This document shows, piece after piece, positions 9,103 to 18,500 of a DNA stretch of 64,000 nucleotides. The stretch spans positions 62,001-126,000 of the forward strand of contig JAEDCT010000003.1 in assembly GCA_016294035.1 (NCBI GenBank), written 5' to 3'. Source of the stretch: Treponema sp. (GTDB lineage: Bacteria; Spirochaetota; Spirochaetia; Treponematales; Treponemataceae). The translations under genes and the position numbers were made by a program. The stretch's first letter is position 1. Every line of letters begins with the position of its first letter. The notes beneath the pieces are model-generated. The model saw only the letters and a program-made list of their open reading frames with translations, was not told where the DNA came from and ran no database searches.

Positions 9103-10131
9103 ATGGAAACTAAAATTCCTCTAGCCGCACTATTTCCGGAAGAAATCGAGACATCTCTGCAGATTAAACCTGCATTCCGCGCAAAGCAAATTTTTCTCTG
9201 GGTTTCAAAAGGTGTTGAGTCTTTTGAAGCCATGAAAAACCTGGACAAGGAAACAAGAAAAATTCTGGAAGAAAACGCCATTCTGAGAACATCAAGAGTA
9301 AGCAAAGTCCTGAAAGATCCAGATGGAACAATCAAACTGCAGATTACTTTGCATGATGGAAGAGCAATTGAAACCGTTCTTCTGACAGACCGCGAAGGAA
9401 GAAAGACTGCATGTGTTTCATGCCAGGCAGGTTGTGCCATGGGATGTGCATTCTGCCAGACAGGAACCCTGGGACTTGGTAGAAATCTTACAGCAAGCGA
9501 GATTGTAGAAGAATTCCTGTTCATGGAAAAAGAAGCGGGGACCCTGGACAATATTGTATTCATGGGAATGGGCGAACCAATGCAAAATCTTGATGCAATA
9601 AGAAAAGCCGTTGCAATTCTTACAAGCAAAAACGGAAGAGCACTGAGCCCAAGAAGAATCACCCTGAGCACCTGCGGAATCATAAAGGGAATATATGACC
9701 TGGCAAACAATGGTCCCAAAATGAGACTTGCCATATCTCTGACAACAGCTGACGAAGAATTAAGATGCCAGCTCATGCCAGTAACAAAAGGGAATCCTCT
9801 TCCTGAACTTAAAAAGGCAGTTGCGTATTATATTGAAAAAACCGGACAACGCGTAACATTAGAAGCAGCCCTTCTCTCAGGCAAAAATACAGGAACTGAA
9901 AGTGCAGGAAACATGATTGAATTTGCAAGGGGACTGGACGTATACATCAATCTTATTCCATGGAATCCTGTCTCGGGACTGGAATTCAAGACCCCTGGCA
10001 GGGAGGAATGCAGGGCCTTTGTTTCAAAGATTGAACGTGCGGGACTAAACGTTAATCTGAGGCTGCCTCGGGGACAGAAAATCGGTGGTGCCTGCGGTCA
10101 ATTAGGAAAGGCAACTGTTGCCCAAAATTAA
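9103..10131 (+). CDS. rlmN: 23S rRNA (adenine(2503)-C(2))-methyltransferase
   Basis: This radical-SAM enzyme of 342 residues methylates A2503 of 23S rRNA and, in many bacteria, A37 of some tRNAs. The 4Fe-4S ligands are C111-x3-C115-x2-C118 (in QAGCAMGCAFCQTG), the SAM-binding GMGEP follows near residue 150, and the second catalytic cysteine is C331 in GGACGQLG near the C-terminus. All key residues are present. AGGA lies just before the ATG. It is the last gene of the TPR operon, and a fresh promoter follows it. Confidence 0.95.
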   Translation: METKIPLAALFPEEIETSLQIKPAFRAKQIFLWVSKGVESFEAMKNLDKETRKILEENAILRTSRVSKVLKDPDGTIKLQITLHDGRAIETVLLTDREGRKTACVSCQAGCAMGCAFCQTGTLGLGRNLTASEIVEEFLFMEKEAGTLDNIVFMGMGEPMQNLDAIRKAVAILTSKNGRALSPRRITLSTCGIIKGIYDLANNGPKMRLAISLTTADEELRCQLMPVTKGNPLPELKKAVAYYIEKTGQRVTLEAALLSGKNTGTESAGNMIEFARGLDVYINLIPWNPVSGLEFKTPGREECRAFVSKIERAGLNVNLRLPRGQKIGGACGQLGKATVAQN

Positions 10132-10140
10132 AAAAAATCC

Positions 10141-10169
10141 TTGAATAATTAAGCCATTAGGTTTATAAT
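10141..10169 (+). promoter_or_regulatory. Sigma-70 promoter of the HMA-like/dehydrogenase/leuC operon
   Basis: TTGAAT, a 17-nt spacer and a perfect TATAAT. The transcript would carry a leader of about 100 nt before the ATG at 10278, containing a 10-bp palindrome GAACGTGTTC at 10173-10182. Confidence 0.7.
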
Positions 10170-10277
10170 TTTGAACGTGTTCTGACCCAAAATCGGAATA
10201 AAAATATAAAAAAAAGAATATAAGGTACACTCTGTTACCATCAGATTGTATCTACATGCAATAATCAGGAGCCTTAC

Positions 10278-10487
10278 ATGCAGAAGAAGATTTATGTGAC
10301 TGGAATGGATGATGATGCTACAGCAGCAAAGGTTGATGCAGCTGTTAAAGGTGTTGCAGGGGTTTCTAGCGTAGTTTCATCGGCTGCAAAATGTCAGGTT
10401 TGCGTGGATTATGATGAAGGAACGGCAGGAATTGAAGATGCAATCAATGCAGCCATCAGTTCTACCGGCGTAATTGCATTGGGCTAA
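10278..10487 (+). CDS. HMA-like (ferredoxin-fold) mini-protein lacking the metal-loop CxxC
   Basis: A 69-residue protein with the beta-alpha-beta-beta-alpha-beta pattern of heavy-metal-associated domains (KKIYVTGMD, then helix, then VSSVVSS, CQVCVDYDE, helix, VIALG). In metal-binding members the loop after the first strand reads GMxCxxC; here it is GMDDDATA, with no cysteine. Two cysteines in CxxC spacing (about C39 and C42) occur instead in the third strand. CAGGAG 7 nt upstream supports the start. It opens an operon with the 2-hydroxyacid dehydrogenase (7-nt gap). It is more likely a regulatory or structural ferredoxin-fold protein than a copper chaperone. Confidence 0.65.
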   Translation: MQKKIYVTGMDDDATAAKVDAAVKGVAGVSSVVSSAAKCQVCVDYDEGTAGIEDAINAAISSTGVIALG

Positions 10488-10494
10488 TTTGCCT

Positions 10495-11439
10495 ATGAAA
10501 ATCACAATTCTGGATGGTAACGCATTGAACCCCGGGGACTTGTCATGGAAGCCCCTGGAACAATTCGGTGAGGTTACTGTTTACGACAGAACAAAAGACG
10601 AAGAAGTTGTTTCAAGAATCGCTGACAGTGATGCAATTCTACTCAACAAAATAAATATCACAGAAGAAATTCTCTCAAAATGCCCGAACCTTAAGTATAT
10701 TGGTGTTCAGGCCACCGGATATAATGTCATTGATCTTGATGCATGCAGAAAGCATGGAATAACTGTGACTAACGTACCGTCCTACTCTACTGCAGGTGTT
10801 GCACAGCTTGTTTTTGCATTTATCCTTGAATTTGCAAGCCAGCCTGCACTTCATTCTGAAAGCGTAATGAACGGTGACTGGACAAGGTGCAGTAATTTCT
10901 GCTACTGGAAAAACCCATTGATTGAACTTGAAGGAAAAACACTGGGAATCTTTGGCTACGGATCAATTGGAAGTCGTGTTGCACTCATAGCTGAATCTTT
11001 TGGCATGAAGGTAATTGCTTACACAAGAACACCAAAAAAGGAAATCTCAAATCCAGTTGATGTTGAAACATTGTTCAGGGAATCAGATTTTCTTACTCTT
11101 CATGCACCACTTACAGACAAGACAAAATTTATCGTAAACAAAGATACTATTTCACTCATGAAAAAATCAGCATACATCATAAACACAGCCAGAGGTCTTC
11201 TTGTAAACGAAGCTGACGTCAGGTCTGCCCTTGACAAGGGATCAATTGCCGGATATGCATGCGATGTAGTAAGTGAAGAGCCAATGAAAGAAACAAATCC
11301 ACTTCTTGGTGCCAGAAACTGCATCATTACCCCGCACATTGCATGGGCAGCAGTTGAAACGAGGCAAAGACTTTTGGATATTGTTATTGAAAACTTAAAA
11401 TGCTATTCTAAGGGTAAGCCTCAGAATGTGGTATCATAA
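10495..11439 (+). CDS. D-2-hydroxyacid dehydrogenase, NAD-dependent (glycerate/hydroxypyruvate type)
   Basis: This 314-residue enzyme reduces a 2-keto acid or oxidises a D-2-hydroxyacid. The Rossmann motif GYGSIGS is at about residues 150-156, and the catalytic Arg (TARGLL), Glu (SEEPM) and His (TPHIAW) are all in the expected order. I place the start at the ATG 10495; a GTG- or TTG-type start inside the previous gene would only add non-homologous residues. It precedes leuC by 23 nt, so both may act on related hydroxyacids. Hydroxypyruvate reductase (HprA-like) is the best family guess; the substrate is not certain. Confidence 0.85.
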   Translation: MKITILDGNALNPGDLSWKPLEQFGEVTVYDRTKDEEVVSRIADSDAILLNKINITEEILSKCPNLKYIGVQATGYNVIDLDACRKHGITVTNVPSYSTAGVAQLVFAFILEFASQPALHSESVMNGDWTRCSNFCYWKNPLIELEGKTLGIFGYGSIGSRVALIAESFGMKVIAYTRTPKKEISNPVDVETLFRESDFLTLHAPLTDKTKFIVNKDTISLMKKSAYIINTARGLLVNEADVRSALDKGSIAGYACDVVSEEPMKETNPLLGARNCIITPHIAWAAVETRQRLLDIVIENLKCYSKGKPQNVVS

Positions 11440-11462
11440 AATATTATAAGGTTAGGAAAAAA

Positions 11463-12749
11463 ATGGGAAAGACAATTGCACAGAAGATTTTTGAGTCACA
11501 CATGGTTGAAAAACCATTTGAGGGGACAAATATTCTAAAGCTTGACAGAGTATTCTGCCATGAAATCACTACTCCAATCGCCATCAACGACCTTGTTGAA
11601 CGCGGAAAGGACAGAGTTTTTGATGCAACAAAGATCAAGGCAGTAATTGACCATGTAACTCCTGCAAAAGACTCAAAATGTGCTATGCAGGAAAAGATTT
11701 TGCGTGAATGGGCAAAGCGCAATGACATCAGGGACTTTTTTGATATTGGAGCAAACGGTGTCTGCCACGCAATTTTCCCAGAAAAGGGTTTCGTTCGACC
11801 TGGATTCACGGTAATCATGGGAGACAGCCACACATGTACTCACGGTGCATTCGGTGCTTTTGCAGCCGGTGTGGGAACAACAGACCTTGAAGTTGGAATT
11901 CTCAAGGGGGTTTGTTCATTCCGCGAGCCAAAGGCAATCAAGTTTGTATTAAACGGAAAGCTCAAGGAAGGCGTTTATGCAAAGGATGTTATCCTCTTCC
12001 TCATTGGTCAGATTGGTGTTAACGGTGCAACAAACTGCGTAACAGAATTCACAGGTCCGGTTGTTGACGCAATGTCAATGGAAGAACGCATGACAATCTG
12101 CAACATGGCAGTTGAAGCTGGTGCAACAAGCGGAATCTGTTTCCCAGACATGACTACAGTTGAATACCTCTGGCCTTTCATCAAGGACGAATTTGCAAGC
12201 AAGGAAGATGCACTCAAGGAATATTCAAAATGGGTTTCTGATCCTGATGCAGAATACGAAAAGGTTTACACATATGACCTTTCAACTCTTGAACCTGTTT
12301 GTACAGTTGAATACAAACCTGACCAGATCAAGAAAGTCTCTGAAATGAAGGGAACAAAGGTTAACCAGGTTTATATCGGTTCATGCACAAACGGACGTAT
12401 TTCTGACCTTCGCGTTGCAGCACAGATTCTCAAGGGACATAAGATTGCAGAAGGAGTTCGCGGAATCGTAAGTCCTGCAACACCACTAATCTACAAGATG
12501 GCTCTTGACGAGGGACTTATCAGCATTTTCATGGATGCTGGATTCTGTGTTACAAACCCAACTTGTGGAGCATGTCTTGGCATGTCTAACGGTGTTCTTG
12601 CAGAAGGTGAAGTTTGTGCATCTACAACAAACCGCAACTTCAACGGACGCATGGGTAAAGGCGGAATGGTTCACCTTATGAGTCCTGCAACTGCGGCAGC
12701 TACAGCAATTGCTGGTACTATCGTTAACTCTGAGCTTTACAAGGGCTAA
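11463..12749 (+). CDS. leuC: 3-isopropylmalate dehydratase large subunit (aconitase superfamily)
   Basis: A 428-residue 4Fe-4S hydrolyase subunit. Cluster ligands appear in IGSCTNGR (about residue 303) and in NPTCGACLG (about 363-371). The length fits the shorter LeuC/HacA form that works with a separate small swivelling subunit, here leuD 123 nt downstream. In leucine synthesis LeuCD isomerises 2- to 3-isopropylmalate. However, leuA and leuB are not in this window, and the neighbour is a 2-hydroxyacid dehydrogenase, so a related substrate (citramalate, dimethylmalate or homocitrate-like) is possible. AGGA 8 nt before the ATG supports the start. Confidence 0.88.
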   Translation: MGKTIAQKIFESHMVEKPFEGTNILKLDRVFCHEITTPIAINDLVERGKDRVFDATKIKAVIDHVTPAKDSKCAMQEKILREWAKRNDIRDFFDIGANGVCHAIFPEKGFVRPGFTVIMGDSHTCTHGAFGAFAAGVGTTDLEVGILKGVCSFREPKAIKFVLNGKLKEGVYAKDVILFLIGQIGVNGATNCVTEFTGPVVDAMSMEERMTICNMAVEAGATSGICFPDMTTVEYLWPFIKDEFASKEDALKEYSKWVSDPDAEYEKVYTYDLSTLEPVCTVEYKPDQIKKVSEMKGTKVNQVYIGSCTNGRISDLRVAAQILKGHKIAEGVRGIVSPATPLIYKMALDEGLISIFMDAGFCVTNPTCGACLGMSNGVLAEGEVCASTTNRNFNGRMGKGGMVHLMSPATAAATAIAGTIVNSELYKG

Positions 12750-12757
12750 AAACTAAA

Positions 12758-12788
12758 GGGATGAATTTTTATAAAAATTCGTCTCTTT
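12758..12788 (+). terminator. Weak terminator or attenuator hairpin between leuC and leuD
   Basis: GGGATGAATTT pairs with AAATTCGTCTC (two G-T pairs), followed by TTT. The 123-nt gap it occupies could also hold a separate leuD promoter, for which I see no strong match. Confidence 0.45.
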
Positions 12789-12872
12789 CAGTAACATTTT
12801 TATTGAAATTGAATTATATTATTAGTAGCTGATGCTAAAGCAAAAGCTTCATAAAGTAATAAGGGGACAATT

Positions 12873-13406
12873 ATGAAACAGTTTGGTGGCCAGGTTTTGT
12901 TTTTGGATCGCAGTGATATCAATACTGACGAAATCATTCCAGCAAAATACCTTACAGAAAATACAAAACAGGCTCTTCAGCCATATCTTCTTGAAGATCT
13001 TAAACTTGACGGATTCAATCCTAAGCGCGATATCGCCGGCAAGAAGGTAATCATTACACGCGAAAACTTCGGTTGTGGATCAAGCCGTGAACATGCACCA
13101 TGGGCACTTGAAGTTAACGGAATCTACTGTGTAATTGCAGTGAACTTTGCACGCATTTTCCGCCAGAACATGTACAACTGCGGACTTCTAGCTCTTGACC
13201 TGAACAAGAAGGACATTGACGACATGTTCCACACTTTTGCAGACAAGGATACTGAATGCAAGATTGAGCAGAAAGAAGATGGCACATGGAAGGTAAAGCT
13301 TATTGCAGGATCCCTTTCAAAGAGCTACCCTTTCAGACTTGAAGGATTCGAAAAGGCTCTCATTGAAAATGAAGGCTGGATCGGATACGCAGATTCAAAA
13401 TACTAA
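12873..13406 (+). CDS. leuD: 3-isopropylmalate dehydratase small subunit
   Basis: A 177-residue partner of LeuC that forms the swivelling domain completing the active site. The N-terminal segment DINTDEIIPAKYL and the motif NFGCGSSREHAPWAL (about residues 66-80) are diagnostic. The strong GGGGAC 5 nt before the ATG fixes the start. The longer leuC-leuD gap with a hairpin suggests that the subunits may be differently expressed. A hairpin terminator follows the stop. Substrate uncertainty is the same as for leuC. Confidence 0.88.
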   Translation: MKQFGGQVLFLDRSDINTDEIIPAKYLTENTKQALQPYLLEDLKLDGFNPKRDIAGKKVIITRENFGCGSSREHAPWALEVNGIYCVIAVNFARIFRQNMYNCGLLALDLNKKDIDDMFHTFADKDTECKIEQKEDGTWKVKLIAGSLSKSYPFRLEGFEKALIENEGWIGYADSKY

Positions 13407-13427
13407 ATTCACTATGAACCAAGAAGA

Positions 13428-13463
13428 AACGGAACTCATCTGAAACGGGTTCCGTTTTTTTTT
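13428..13463 (+). terminator. Rho-independent terminator after leuD
   Basis: AACGGAACT and GGTTCCGTT form a 9-bp stem (one G-T) with an 11-nt loop, followed by eight or more T. Confidence 0.9.
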
Positions 13464-13585
13464 CAGGCCATACTTTTCCCTTTCAAAAAAAATATAAATA
13501 TAGTATTATAAACACCATAAAATTCGTTTTATTCACTCAATTTATATAATAATATTGACATTCCATAAAAGGAGCATTAAATTCT

Positions 13586-15004
13586 ATGTCAATGAAAAAA
13601 AACATTGCAATATTAATACTTTTATCACTATACGGAGTCACAAACTTGAGTGCACAGATTGATTCAGGAAAGAAAGCTATAGAAGAAGGAACAATTCTCC
13701 ACTGCTGGTGCTGGTCATTCAAGACAATTGAAAAGCACATGGAAACAATTGCAAGTGCCGGATTCACAGCCATCCAGACATCCCCTGCAAACACATGCCT
13801 GGTTGGAGAAAACGGTGGACTTGAATTCATGAGCAAGGACGGCAAGGGAAAATGGTACTACCACTATCAGCCGACAGACTGGAAAATCGGAAACTATCAG
13901 CTTGGAACAAAAAGTGATTTCATAAGCATGTGCAATTCGGCAAAAAGACACAACATAAAGGTCATAGTTGATGTGGTGCCAAACCATACCACAAGTCATG
14001 TTGAGTCAATCGAAAAGGATTTCATAAATGCTGTAGGCGGAATGGACAAGATGTACCACAAATATGCAGACCACACAATAAGAAGTTTCAACAACAGAAA
14101 AGAAGTCGTGCTGGCAAAGCTCTCCGGACTTCCAGACATGAACACGGAAAACAAGAAATACCAGGAATATTTCCTGGACTACATGAATGACCTGATTGAA
14201 TGCGGTGCAGATGGTTTCAGGTTCGACACGGCAAAGCACATTGGTCTGCCTGATGATCCGAAGGATGATGAAGAAAGCGAGAACGACTTCTGGCTTGTTT
14301 TCACAGGAAAAAAATCAGTTAACGGAAAAAAACTCAAATCAAGTGAATCCCTTTTCCTGTACGGAGAAGTTCTTCAGGAAGGAGACTCACGGGAAGCAGA
14401 ATACTCAAAATATCTGTGGGTGACTGCAAGCAAGTACGGAAAGCTCCTTCGAAGCGCACTGAAGGGAAAAAATCTCAACGCAAAGGGAATGGTGAATTTC
14501 AGGAACGATGCCAATCCGAAACTTGTGACATGGATTGAAAGCCACGACACATATGCAAACGAGGGAGAATCAGCTTACATGACAAACTTTTCCCTGAGAG
14601 CCGGATATGCTGTAATTACGGCAAGAAAGGATGGCACCCCACTCTTTTTCTCAAGGCCAAAGGGACCGGAATCTGTCCAATTCCCGGGAGAATCTAAGGT
14701 CGGGGACGAGGGAAACAAGGAATACTGCAGTGAAGAAGTAAGAGCCCTGAACCATTTCAGAACAGAGATGAAAGGCGAAAGGGACCAATTCATCAACGGA
14801 AAGAAAAAGTCCGTGCTGGCAATAAAGCGAGGTGAAAAGGGAATCGTAATCATAAACCTGGGCACCATGGAAACTGAGGAAGAATTTCCGATTTCAAGAG
14901 AAAAGGGAACAATAAGTGACAAGGCCCATGGAATTCAGGCAAAATGCGACGGTAAAAAACTAAGGGTAAAAATTCCACCGGAAACAATAGCAGTGTTTTA
15001 CTAG
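13586..15004 (+). CDS. Exported alpha-amylase (GH13)
   Basis: A 472-residue starch-degrading enzyme. A signal peptide covers about residues 1-25. The barrel carries the conserved GH13 regions: DVVPNHT, GADGFRFDTAKH with the nucleophile Asp near 214, LYGEVL with the acid Glu near 260, and ESHDTY with the third acid near 320. Catalytic residues are intact. AAGGAG about 11 nt upstream favours the ATG at 13586 over the one 6 nt further on. It is preceded by a terminator and therefore has its own promoter; AT-rich candidates lie at 13500-13555 but none is compelling. It probably acts in the periplasm or outside the cell. Confidence 0.9.
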   Translation: MSMKKNIAILILLSLYGVTNLSAQIDSGKKAIEEGTILHCWCWSFKTIEKHMETIASAGFTAIQTSPANTCLVGENGGLEFMSKDGKGKWYYHYQPTDWKIGNYQLGTKSDFISMCNSAKRHNIKVIVDVVPNHTTSHVESIEKDFINAVGGMDKMYHKYADHTIRSFNNRKEVVLAKLSGLPDMNTENKKYQEYFLDYMNDLIECGADGFRFDTAKHIGLPDDPKDDEESENDFWLVFTGKKSVNGKKLKSSESLFLYGEVLQEGDSREAEYSKYLWVTASKYGKLLRSALKGKNLNAKGMVNFRNDANPKLVTWIESHDTYANEGESAYMTNFSLRAGYAVITARKDGTPLFFSRPKGPESVQFPGESKVGDEGNKEYCSEEVRALNHFRTEMKGERDQFINGKKKSVLAIKRGEKGIVIINLGTMETEEEFPISREKGTISDKAHGIQAKCDGKKLRVKIPPETIAVFY

Positions 15005-15082
15005 AGGAAAGTTTTCCAGAAAAAAAAGCTTTAAAATGACAAAAAAAAAAAATGTCAACATAAATTGAACCAGATTATTTTT

Positions 15083-15141
15083 ACTAACTAACGGTAGTAA
15101 TCGCAAAAAGTATGAAAAATTCCACTAACAAACGTTAGTAA
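15083..15141. repeat. Pair of 18-bp near-palindromic boxes, operator-like
   Basis: Boxes at 15083-15100 and 15124-15141 match at 16 of 18 positions; the common core is ACTAAC-N-AACG-N-TAGTAA. Each is roughly symmetric, like operators of TetR-type repressors, and the starts are 41 bp apart (about four helical turns). They lie between the tail-to-tail amylase and efflux operon, where no promoter is expected. Confidence 0.5.
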
Positions 15142-15152
15142 GCAGACACAGA

Positions 15153-15189
15153 CAAAAAAAAACTGCCCGGAATTTGCATTCAGGGCAGT
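15153..15189 (-). terminator. Rho-independent terminator of the efflux operon
   Basis: ACTGCCC and GGGCAGT pair around an inner GAAT/ATTC stem, and a run of T follows on the minus strand. Confidence 0.88.
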
Positions 15190-15211
15190 CTCATTTCATA
15201 ACAAAACAGTA

Positions 15212-15523
15212 TCAGTATTCAGTTCCGCTTCCCACAAAGCATGAAATACCTTCAGTAATGAAAAGCTTTCTCAGCTTGTAAACAATTTCAATTATCTTTT
15301 CTGAATCCTCTTTTGAACAGAAGATAATGTACATGGTATTGAGCTGAGGCCAAACTGAATCACCGAGGTGAGGATTTGAATACCCCGCTCCCATGACAGG
15401 TGAAATCTTTGTGTAGAACTTTCCCACACCAGCTTTTTCAAATTCCTCAGTAAAGTCTTCTTCAAGAGCCTGGGAACAAACTATTTCAATGCGTACTCTT
15501 TCAATCTTATTCGATTCAGCCAT
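15212..15523 (-). CDS. PII-like transporter-associated protein (PG0541-type)
   Basis: A 103-residue protein with a ferredoxin-like PII fold pattern (KIERVRIEIVCSQALEEDF at the start, MYIIFCSKEDSEKIIEIV in the middle). Small PII-like genes of this type are known next to RND pumps, and this one begins 2 nt after the RND gene stop, so it is the last gene of the operon. It lacks an obvious classical PII T-loop tyrosine motif. It probably senses a small molecule or metal and acts on the pump or its expression; the ligand is not evident. Family assignment is from memory of that context. Confidence 0.6.
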   Translation of the reverse strand: MAESNKIERVRIEIVCSQALEEDFTEEFEKAGVGKFYTKISPVMGAGYSNPHLGDSVWPQLNTMYIIFCSKEDSEKIIEIVYKLRKLFITEGISCFVGSGTEY

Positions 15524-15525
15524 GA

Positions 15526-18500
15526 TTATTCACCTCCTTTTTCTTTTGATTCAAGAGAGGCCAGCTTCTTCTGAATCTGGACTTCTTTCCTAGCGGCCTT
15601 GATCTTAGCCTTCTGGATTCTTCTTGAATTAACAATATAGTAAATCGTAGGCATGAGGAACAATGTCATAAGCGAACCAAAAGTCATTCCACCAAAAACA
15701 GTAAGGCTGATTGGCTGCATTGATGCAGATCCTTCTCCAGGGAAGAAAGCCATTGGAGCAAGGGAAATAACAGTCGTAAGAGTACTCATAAGAATAGGTC
15801 TCAGACGGTTTCTTGCAGCCTCAACACAAGCTTCTTTCAGCTCATAGCCACGCTTTCGCAAAAGATTGGTGTAGTCAACCAGAACAATACCATTGTTAAC
15901 GATTGTACCTACAAGAACAAGCATACCCATGATGGTTACGACGCTAAGTCTCTGGCCGACAATTGCGTAAATGAAGACAACACCAATGAATGAAAGCGGA
16001 ATTGTTAGAATAACAATGAACGGGTCTACAAGAGACTCAAACTGACTGGCCATGACAATGAAAACAAGAATGGCTGCAATAATGATGATAAGACCAAAGT
16101 TCACAACAGCTTCCATCATGTCCTCGTAGTCACCACTGAATCCGATCATTACGGAATCGTCCTTTACAAGATGGTCATTGATAATTTTGATGACACCAGA
16201 CTGAACAACATCAAGGGAAAGGCCAGGCATAGGAACAGCCTCAACGTGAACCATACGAGCCTGATCCTCACGAAGAACGGCAACAGGAGAAAGATTTTCC
16301 TCGTAATGGGCAAAACTTGAAAGAGGAACTCTCTCACCCATGGAACTTGTTACGGAAATCAAATCAAGGTCTGTAAGTTTTGACTTGTCCTTCTCAGAAA
16401 GCCTTACAATGACATCAATATCATCACCCTTCTTTGTGTAGCGGCTGGCAATTGTTCCGTTAATCGAAGCATTGATTTCAGCACCAACATTGTAAATATT
16501 GAGTCCAAGCTCATACATACGGTTTCGGTCAACAACAATTTCTGCCTGTGGAAGACCTTCTTCCTGATCACTTGTTACTTCCGTAACTAATTCCTGACCA
16601 TAATCCTGAAGGATTTTCTCAACCTGAATGGCAGTTGATCTCAGGAGATTAAGGTCATCACACCTGATATCAATACTCATTTTTCCATTGGATGCATTGT
16701 TCTGATTCTGCGAGAATTTGAGTTTTGCACCTGGAATGGAATTGAAATACTTTCTCAGCTTTTCCTTTGCAGACTTTTCATTGTCCCATCCCTTTTCACG
16801 TTCTGCAGTTCGGTACAAAGTCCACGTGATGGAACCGGTATTTGTTTCAGAACCCGATGAAATAACGCTTGTTCCACCAACCTTGATAGCAGTAAACTTA
16901 ACGCCCTTAAGCTCATTCTTTCCGATTTCCTCAAGCATGCGAAGAGTATCTTCAGTAACATTAAGTGTAGTTCCATTTGGAAGTTCAACTTCAATACCAA
17001 CCGTATCTGAACTGGATTCAGGCATGAAAATAAAACCTACAAACTTAACGCCGACAAATGAAAGAAACAACAATCCAACAAGAACAGCAATGAATTTCTT
17101 TCTGTGCTGAAGAACGTATGAAACACCACGGGCATATTTCTCATCCAGCTTAAGGAAGAATTTGTTCAGGGCCTGATTCAAACCATAACCAAAGCCCTCT
17201 CTCTCGCTGTCAACAATTCTGTCAATTTTGAGATATGAGGAACAAAGAACTGGAACAAGTGCAATTGCAACAACAAGAGAACAAAGCAACGAGAAAATAA
17301 TTGTATATGCAAGACTATCAAACATCTGTCCCATGACTCCAAGTTTTTTCTTGAACATGATCATAGGAAGGAAGATACATACAGAAGTCAATGTTGAAGA
17401 TGTGATAGAAGCAATCATTTCCTGAGAACCAAGAATAGCGGCAACCTTAGGCTTTGCATCCCTCTGGCGATAGGCATAGATATTCTCAAGGACAACGATT
17501 GAGTTATCAACAAGCATACCAATACCAAGCAAAAGACCGGCCATGGAAATCATGTTGATTGTCATTCCGCGGAAATACATGAGCATGAGAGTAATGAAAA
17601 CCGAAATCGGAATTGCAAGACCAATGATAAATGTACTCTTGAGAGATCGCAGGAAAACAAGAAGAACGGCAATTGCAAGAAGAGCACCAACAATAACCGA
17701 CTTAACAACTTCATTGATTGTCTGCTCAATAATATCAGTTGAGTTTGATGTCTCAATAAGCTCAACACCAGGAGGAAGAATATCCTTCATTTCGGCAACT
17801 GCCTTTCGGACATTTTTTGCAGCAGTAACCGAGTTTTTTCCGGACTGCTTCTGAATGAGCATCATGACACATGGGTCGCCATCAAGAAATGCAAGAGTTG
17901 TTTCATCCTTGAATCCGTCATAAACATCAGCAATATCACGGAGCTTGACTGTAACAAGCCTGGAACTGTCCAGCATGTCTGGCTTGTAGCTGATAACAGT
18001 GTTCTTCAAATCCTCAATGCTTGTGTACTTTCCGCTTGTCTTGATCGTATAGTTTGTATCACCAGCCGTAATTGTACCGCCGGAACTCTGAATGTTCTGT
18101 GACCCAATCATCTTGGAAATAGTTGAAATTGAAAGTCCATAGGCTTCAAGTCTGTCACGTGGAATATCAACGTTAATGGATTCCTCGCGTCCACCAATTA
18201 CATTGCAGGATGCAACACCGTCAAGCTGCTCGATTCTCTTGCTGACAGTATCCTCAGCCAGGGAACGGAGCTCTTCAGGTGTCATGTCACCACGCAAAGT
18301 AAGGTTCATGATAGGCATCATGGAAGGATCAAGCTTAAGAGTAACAGGAGCATCAGCTGCGTCAGGGAAATAGCCCCGGACCAGGTCTATCTTGTCACGG
18401 ATTTCAATGGCTGCTGTATCAAGATTTGTACCATAATCAAACTCCATGAAAATAATGCTGGCTCCAGACTGTGAAGTACTGGAAAGAGTCTTCAGTCCGG

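Noticed and set aside
10173..10182. GAACGTGTTC as a LexA box
   Set aside because: The spacing between half sites is 2 bp, not the 4 bp of Gram-positive-type LexA sites, and no SOS gene is nearby.
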